From NCBI GenBank assembly GCA_947173865.1, contig CAMWGS010000038.1:1-11995 (forward strand): a DNA stretch of 11,995 nt. Direction: 5' to 3'. Both the position numbers and the translations under genes were made by a program. Shown here piece after piece: positions 8,078 through 11,995 of the stretch (position 1 is the first letter of the stretch; each line of letters begins with the position of its first letter). The notes below the pieces were generated by a model. It did not search any database and was not told where the DNA came from. It saw nothing but the letters and a program-made list of their open reading frames with translations. This DNA is from an uncultured Ruminococcus sp. GTDB taxonomy: Bacteria > Bacillota > Clostridia > Oscillospirales > Ruminococcaceae.

Positions 8078-8153
8078 GGGGGTTTAGCTCAGCTGGGAGA
8101 GCATCTGCCTTACAAGCAGAGGGTCACAGGTTCGAGCCCTGTAGTCCCCACCA
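8078..8153 (+). tRNA. tRNA-Val (UAC)
   Basis: The cloverleaf is complete: acceptor GGGGGTT pairs with AGTCCCC (two G-U pairs), the anticodon loop CTTACAA carries TAC at 8111-8113, and the T arm ACAGG-TTCGAGC-CCTGT is perfect. The discriminator is A, and CCA is encoded at 8151-8153. It is first in a four-tRNA transcript and is followed after four bases by tRNA-Asp. Confidence 0.97.
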
Positions 8154-8157
8154 TAAT

Positions 8158-8231
8158 GGCCTGGTAGTTCAGTTGGTTAGAACGCCGCCCTGTCACGGCG
8201 GAGGTCGAGAGTTCGAGTCTCTTCCAGGTCG
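8158..8231 (+). tRNA. tRNA-Asp (GUC), CCA not encoded
   Basis: Acceptor GGCCTGG pairs with CCAGGTC, the anticodon stem CCGCC/GGCGG holds the loop CTGTCAC with GTC at 8192-8194, and the T arm is GAGAG-TTCGAGT-CTCTT. The discriminator is G8231, as usual for tRNA-Asp. The following bases are CTT, not CCA, unlike the other three tRNAs here, so its 3' end must be completed by a CCA-adding enzyme. Confidence 0.96.
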
Positions 8232-8242
8232 CTTTCTTATCT

Positions 8243-8318
<76 letters not shown>

Positions 8319-8323
8319 TTTAT

Positions 8324-8399
8324 GCGGATTTAGCTCATCTGGTAGAGCGCCACCTTGCCAAGGTGGAGGTAGCGAGTTCGAGCCTCGTAATCCGCTCCA
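8324..8399 (+). tRNA. tRNA-Gly (GCC)
   Basis: Acceptor GCGGATT pairs with AATCCGC, the anticodon stem CCACC/GGTGG holds the loop TTGCCAA with GCC at 8357-8359, and the T arm GCGAG-TTCGAGC-CTCGT is intact. The discriminator is T, typical of tRNA-Gly, and CCA is encoded at 8397-8399. It is last in the cluster. Confidence 0.97.
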
Positions 8400-8431
8400 T
8401 AGTACCGGGGTAGTAACCTTGGTATTAAAAC

Positions 8432-8463
8432 AATCCCGAAGCAGTAGTTTCGGGATTTTTTTC
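8432..8463 (+). terminator. Intrinsic terminator of the tRNA operon
   Basis: AATCCCGAA (8432-8440) pairs perfectly with TTCGGGATT (8449-8457) around an eight-base loop and runs into a T tract through 8462. A second hairpin lies just upstream at 8401-8426, between the tRNA-Gly CCA end and this terminator. Confidence 0.92.
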
Positions 8464-8499
8464 TATATAATTTGGATTTTTTCGGATTGGGGGACTGAA

Positions 8500-8640
8500 A
8501 TGCCGTCAAGTAAAAAATACTTATCTTTTGTACTGGAACAGTTATCACTTTCTGAATGTATATCCTATCGTGCCATGATGGGTGAATATATCATTTATTA
8601 TAAAAATAAAATCATTGGTGGAATATATGATGATAAAACT
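8500..8640 (+). pseudogene. 5' fragment of a TfoX N-terminal-domain gene
   Basis: Starting at ATG 8500, about 46 codons read as the N-terminal part of a Firmicutes TfoX_N-domain protein (MPSSKKYLSFVLEQL, YRAMMGEYIIYY, GGIYDDK). Intact small TfoX_N proteins are roughly 100-115 residues and continue past GGIYDD(R/K) with a FLVKP-like strand, a KEM-type motif and a basic tail. Here the similarity stops at GGIYDDK. The frame then reads 16 unrelated codons to a TGA at 8686-8688, inside the next gene in another frame. A G-rich stretch (GGGGG) ends about six bases before the ATG, so a short peptide could still be made. The simplest reading is a gene that lost its 3' half by deletion or recombination at the start of the downstream hydrolase gene. 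Family recognition is from motif memory. Confidence 0.75.
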
Positions 8641-9202
8641 GAAATACGGCAATACAAATACGTACTTTGTAAATGGTCTGCTGATTGATACAGATTATGC
8701 AGGTACATTGTCAGCTTTCTATAAGGAAATAAAGAAAAATAAGATTTCAGTTACTGACATAAAATATGTTATTGCTACTCATTATCATCCCGACCATATA
8801 GGATTAGTCAGCGAATTGATGGCACTTGGGGTAAAGTTGTTATTAATAGAACATCAGGCTGAATATGTTCATTATTCATATGCTATTTTTCATCGTCAAC
8901 CATTATTGAAATATAAGCCTATAGATGAAAATAAGGCTGTTATAATCAGTTGCGGACAAAGCAGGGACTTCCTTTATAAAATGGGTATACAGGGCGAAAT
9001 AGTTTCGACCGTAAGTCATAGTGGAGACGGTGTGGCTGTTATTTCAGATGATGGAAACTGTTTTGTAGGAGATTTAGAACCAATGGAATTTATTGGTGCA
9101 TATGAAAGTAATCAGGATTTACAGAAAGACTGGAAGTTGATTTTAAGTTATAATCCTGTAACAATTCATTATGGTCATGCCAATGAAAAAAGATTGAAGT
9201 AA
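8630..9202 (+). CDS. Metallo-beta-lactamase-fold hydrolase
   Basis: This 190-residue cytoplasmic MBL-fold protein has an apparently complete dimetal site: HYHPDH at 51-56 after the beta-strand IKYVIAT, a later His in SHSGDG, the bridging Asp in FVGDLEP, and a final His in TIHYGHAN. The substrate is unknown. The N-terminus MIKLKYGNTNTYFVNGLLIDT is typical of small MBL hydrolases, so the gene looks whole. Two consecutive ATGs at 8627 and 8630 are possible starts, with the G-rich GGTGGA at 8617-8622 as likely ribosome binding site. Reading further upstream in frame, to ATG 8582, gives codons that belong to the TfoX remnant in another frame and are not part of the fold. Its start therefore sits inside the TfoX fragment. 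No promoter of its own was found, so expression may come from tRNA-operon readthrough. Confidence 0.88.
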   Translation: MIKLKYGNTNTYFVNGLLIDTDYAGTLSAFYKEIKKNKISVTDIKYVIATHYHPDHIGLVSELMALGVKLLLIEHQAEYVHYSYAIFHRQPLLKYKPIDENKAVIISCGQSRDFLYKMGIQGEIVSTVSHSGDGVAVISDDGNCFVGDLEPMEFIGAYESNQDLQKDWKLILSYNPVTIHYGHANEKRLK

Positions 9203-9249
9203 ATTAAGTATTTTCATGTGATTTTGCAGTAAATACCGGAGGAAATATC

Positions 9250-9771
9250 ATGAAAGATTTTTTTAAATTTATGTTCATGTTTATGAAAGAGATTTTCAAA
9301 GGTGTGTTTCATGTTTTCAGAATACCGCTTATTATAGCTGGAATTGCACTTTTTGTGGGGATATTCAGCAGGCAAGCTATGTGTGTTATACTGTTCCTTG
9401 ACTTTGGCGTAGTCGTAATGGCAATGCCGGCGGTCTTTACCGGAAAAACTCTCGTTGAAAATATTATAATCACTCAAAAAGGCAGGAAGTTTTCCGGAAT
9501 ATGTACTGGCTATAAACTGGAACACTGGAATTGTGGGCATGATGTGTACTGGATTAACGAAAAAAATATAAAACTTCACTGGCGGTTTGATGTGCTGATG
9601 ATTCAGTTTAAATATCCATGTAAGGTGAACGTATATTCACTGAACCACAGCGTAAATCTCGGAGTATTTACTGTTATAAAAAATATTTTATGTTTTGTGG
9701 TGTGTCTGTTGTTGTGGGGATTGTGCGTTATTATAACAACGGGTACAATTTATAATATTTTGTTTATGTAA
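9250..9771 (+). CDS. Unrecognised membrane protein, 173 residues
   Basis: I do not recognise this family. The protein begins with a Phe/Met/Lys-rich amphipathic stretch (residues 1-23), followed by two hydrophobic segments at about 24-40 and 44-62. A polar domain follows at about 63-136, containing CTGYKLEHWNCGHDVYWI with two cysteines and two histidines, and a long hydrophobic segment lies at about 140-166. The layout of paired helices, a small folded domain and a C-terminal helix resembles DUF3592-like membrane proteins in general shape only. The start is well supported by GGAGG at 9239-9243. It lies 47 bases after the MBL gene and 24 before the NYN gene, on the same strand, so co-transcription is plausible. 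Confidence 0.8.
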   Translation: MKDFFKFMFMFMKEIFKGVFHVFRIPLIIAGIALFVGIFSRQAMCVILFLDFGVVVMAMPAVFTGKTLVENIIITQKGRKFSGICTGYKLEHWNCGHDVYWINEKNIKLHWRFDVLMIQFKYPCKVNVYSLNHSVNLGVFTVIKNILCFVVCLLLWGLCVIITTGTIYNILFM

Positions 9772-9795
9772 TAATTTTTTGAAATGAGGTGTGCT

Positions 9796-10707
9796 ATGAG
9801 TAGTGAAATGCGTTACGCTGTTCTTATTGATGCCGATAATGTAACATCAAAATACACAAGGTATATACTTGACGAACTGTCAAATTACGGTGTCGTTACC
9901 TATAAGCGTGTTTACGGCGACTGGACAAGAACCAATCTTGCCTCATGGAAGAACATGGCTCTTGACAATGCTATTACTCCTGTTCAGCAGTACAGTTACA
10001 CAACAGGAAAAAATGCTACCGATTCCGCAATGATTATCGACGCTATGGATATTCTTTATTCACATAATGTTGACGGTTTCTGCATAGTTTCAAGTGACAG
10101 TGATTTCACACGCCTTGCAATACGTCTGAGAGAATCGGGTATGCACGTTATCGGTATGGGAGAACAGAAAACGCCGAAGCCTTTCAGTACCGCCTGTAAT
10201 GCTTTCAAGTATCTCGAGGTCCTCGCAGAAGAAGAACTGCAAAGCACCTCAGACAATGAAACAGTTGCCCTTAAAACTCTTGAATCGGCAATAATACGTA
10301 TAATTGCAGATAATGCCAATTTACAGGAAGAAATCAACATAGGCGAACTCGGAAGCAGACTTCAGGGACGTTATCCTGATTTTGATGTCAGAAATTACGG
10401 CTATTCAAAATTTTCACAGTTTCTGAAAGACTTTGACTGTCTCAGTTTCCGTCAGGTAGGAAGCAGTATACTTGTTTCTCAGAAATCGGACAAAACGGAT
10501 TTACAGAAGATTGAAGAAGTTCTGTCTGCAATTGTCCGCAGTAACGGCAGTAAAGGCTATAATCTCGGCGAACTTAAAAAGCAACTCTGTACCAAAATGC
10601 CGAATTTTAATGTAAAAACTTACGGTTATTCAAAATTCAGCCGTTTTGTTGAAAATCTGCCGTATTTTAAAATAAAAAACAATACAGTTATGATATGTGA
10701 CAAATAA
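9796..10707 (+). CDS. NYN-domain putative RNase with two LOTUS/OST-HTH domains
   Basis: The 303-residue soluble protein joins an N-terminal NYN (LabA/DUF88-like, PIN-fold) domain at about 6-150 with two LOTUS/OST-HTH domains at about 158-230 and 236-303. Acidic residues expected of a PIN-type metal nuclease site are visible: D12 and D14 in LIDADN, D76 in TDSAMIID, and D101 and D103 in SSDSDF. Each LOTUS module carries the same YGYSKFS(Q/R)F motif, at 201 and 276, spaced 75 residues apart, pointing to internal duplication. NYN domains are predicted or shown RNases, and LOTUS domains bind RNA in other proteins, so an RNA-processing role is a fair inference. Substrate and cleavage are not shown. 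ATG 9796 is favoured because GAGGT at 9786-9790 overlaps the earlier ATG at 9784 and sits five bases before 9796. Confidence 0.92.
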   Translation: MSSEMRYAVLIDADNVTSKYTRYILDELSNYGVVTYKRVYGDWTRTNLASWKNMALDNAITPVQQYSYTTGKNATDSAMIIDAMDILYSHNVDGFCIVSSDSDFTRLAIRLRESGMHVIGMGEQKTPKPFSTACNAFKYLEVLAEEELQSTSDNETVALKTLESAIIRIIADNANLQEEINIGELGSRLQGRYPDFDVRNYGYSKFSQFLKDFDCLSFRQVGSSILVSQKSDKTDLQKIEEVLSAIVRSNGSKGYNLGELKKQLCTKMPNFNVKTYGYSKFSRFVENLPYFKIKNNTVMICDK

Positions 10708-10725
10708 ATTTCAGAGGTGACGGAC

Positions 10726-11835
10726 TTGGCGAAGAAACTTTTAATTGTCTTTATGATTATAATAAGTGTGACATTTGTGATTGTCGGAGGAAAATTTGTA
10801 AAAGACTCAGGTGTTTTTGAACCTTATCCCGATGCTGAATATCTTACAGCTGAAAAAGTCGCTTCAAGACCTGTTTATGAGTCACTTGACAAAAAGGAAC
10901 AGGCTGTGTATTCGGCTTTGTATAACGGTGTTTCTGAAAAAAAGACGGAAATTCCATTGCCTTATGAAGTGTCAGGTGATGTGTATTCAAAGATATACTG
11001 TATATTTGAAAAGCAGGAGGGTGACTTCTTTTACATAGATTCCACTTATTATACAGCTGAAAAAGTTCGGAATGCTCAGATAGTTATGAGAGAAAATATT
11101 GATGAAATCAGTCAGAAAACAGCGGAACTGGAACAGTCGGCAGAAACGGTACTGCTTGATGCTCCTGTCACTGACGACTACGAAAAAGCCCTTTATATTC
11201 ATGACTATATTATAAATACGTGTGAGTACAATGTGGGAGAAGATTACAAGTACAGTTCAACTGCTTACGGCTGTCTCGTTGAAGGAATGGCGAACTGTGA
11301 GGGCTACGCAAAGGCTTTTAGCTATCTTGCAGAACGTATAGGACTTGTTTCAGTTCTTGTTACGGGTAAAACCGACAAGGGAGAAAATCACGCATGGAAT
11401 CAGGTGAAAATCAACGGTGAATGGTATAATCTTGATGTTACATGGGACGATATGGATATCCCACAGGAAGCAAGAAAAGTGTATTTTCTCTGCAATGACG
11501 AGACTTTCAGCAGAACACACATCTCCGAAAATATCTATTTTCAGCCGTTTGAATGTACCACCACAGAAAATAACTATTATGTGAAAAACGGTCTTTTCGC
11601 CCGTGACACAAAAGAAGCGGACGAGATAATAAGACGTGAAATCGCAAAAGGAAATGCAAGAATTGATTTGAAGTTTGCCGATTCGGATTCATACATGTCT
11701 TTTAAAAAAGAGTATATTGAGGGACAGCTTATGTTTGATATTGTACTTGAATCGGGCTATACAGGCGGTGAACAGATTTCAGTCACACTGCGTGAGACGG
11801 AAGAAGAATATTGTCTGACACTGAATTTTTCCTGA
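10726..11835 (+). CDS. Membrane-anchored transglutaminase-like protein
   Basis: The 369-residue protein has an N-terminal signal anchor (AKKLLIVFMIIISVTFVIVGG) that should place the rest outside the cytoplasmic membrane, followed by a transglutaminase-like (papain-fold) domain around 140-250. The catalytic triad is visible: C191 in ANCEGYAKAF, H222 in NHAWNQV and D237 in LDVTWDD. Bacterial members are usually thought to be cell-surface proteases or protein cross-linkers; the substrate is unknown. The start is taken as TTG 10726 because AGAGGTGA at 10713-10720 is correctly spaced for it, whereas GTG 10717 lies within that ribosome binding site. The C-terminal 100 residues are beta-rich and unrecognised. 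It starts 18 bases after the NYN gene, suggesting one transcript. No strong terminator hairpin follows. Confidence 0.88.
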   Translation: MAKKLLIVFMIIISVTFVIVGGKFVKDSGVFEPYPDAEYLTAEKVASRPVYESLDKKEQAVYSALYNGVSEKKTEIPLPYEVSGDVYSKIYCIFEKQEGDFFYIDSTYYTAEKVRNAQIVMRENIDEISQKTAELEQSAETVLLDAPVTDDYEKALYIHDYIINTCEYNVGEDYKYSSTAYGCLVEGMANCEGYAKAFSYLAERIGLVSVLVTGKTDKGENHAWNQVKINGEWYNLDVTWDDMDIPQEARKVYFLCNDETFSRTHISENIYFQPFECTTTENNYYVKNGLFARDTKEADEIIRREIAKGNARIDLKFADSDSYMSFKKEYIEGQLMFDIVLESGYTGGEQISVTLRETEEEYCLTLNFS

Positions 11836-11898
11836 CGTTTGTTGAAAATGCACATAATAATCTTTGAAATGTTTTTTATAATTGTCACCTGTAAGGTG

Positions 11899-11927
11899 TT
11901 GACAAAAATAGAAAACGGTGGTATAAT
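11899..11927 (+). promoter_or_regulatory. Consensus sigma-A promoter at window end
   Basis: TTGACA at 11899-11904 and TATAAT at 11922-11927 are both perfect and 17 bases apart. Transcription would begin near 11934 and leave the window. A short inverted repeat, CACC-TGTAA-GGTG at 11886-11898, directly abuts the -35 box and could be an operator, but this is unproven. Downstream, a frame opens at TTG 11960 after GGGAG at 11944-11948 and stays open to the end, but only about 12 codons are visible, so the gene it serves cannot be named. Confidence 0.85.
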
Positions 11928-11995
11928 AATAAAGCTGTCAAACGGGAGCGAAAGAAAACTTGAAAGAGGACGATTCTGAACTTTGGGAAACAAGT

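Noticed and set aside
9751..9756. A TATAAT that could be a promoter for the NYN gene
   Set aside because: No acceptable -35 box lies 16-18 bases upstream (the sequence there is TTATTA), and such boxes arise easily in AT-rich DNA encoding hydrophobic residues.
11960..11995. Partial coding sequence from TTG 11960
   Set aside because: Only about 12 codons are visible, the ribosome binding site is 11 bases away, and no family can be recognised. It is described under the promoter and as a finding, not called as a gene.

Overview
The window reads as chromosomal DNA from an anaerobic, low-to-moderate GC member of the Clostridia, most like Ruminococcus or another Oscillospiraceae. This rests on a single-chain clostridial pyruvate:ferredoxin oxidoreductase, the sporulation protein SpoVS next to a YmdB-type phosphodiesterase, strong AGGAGG-like ribosome binding sites, and consensus sigma-A promoters with 17-base spacers. 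All recognised genes lie on the + strand. The genus assignment is inference; the sequence alone supports 'anaerobic Firmicutes' more firmly.

Layout. Positions 1-3702 form a complete monocistronic unit: promoter, nifJ (PFOR) and a strong intrinsic terminator. A new promoter at 3712-3740 then drives an SF0329-like gene, a 112-residue unknown gene and a ymdB-like phosphodiesterase (3766-5380), tightly packed. spoVS (5527-5787) has its own near-consensus promoter. recG follows at 5873-7909 after a short hairpin. A consensus promoter at 8004-8032 reads a cluster of four tRNA genes (Val-UAC, Asp-GUC, Phe-GAA, Gly-GCC), closed by a terminator at 8432-8463.

Beyond the tRNAs the region looks more accessory. 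A 5' remnant of a TfoX N-terminal-domain gene (from 8500) runs directly into an intact metallo-beta-lactamase-fold hydrolase gene, and the join falls in an 11-base stretch used in two frames. Then come an unrecognised three-helix membrane protein, an NYN-domain putative RNase carrying two LOTUS/OST-HTH modules, and a membrane-anchored transglutaminase-like protein started by TTG. A consensus promoter at 11899-11927 opens a new unit that leaves the window.

Functional reading. nifJ serves central fermentative metabolism. The ymdB-spoVS pair is the conserved sporulation and multicellular-behaviour pair known from Bacillus, here without RNase Y upstream. RecG is replication-fork repair housekeeping. 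The last four genes share strand and short gaps (18-47 bases) and may be co-transcribed, but no common function is obvious. I found no CRISPR array, insertion sequence, prophage or clearly new multi-gene system. The most unusual items are the tfoX/MBL junction and the NYN-LOTUS-LOTUS gene.
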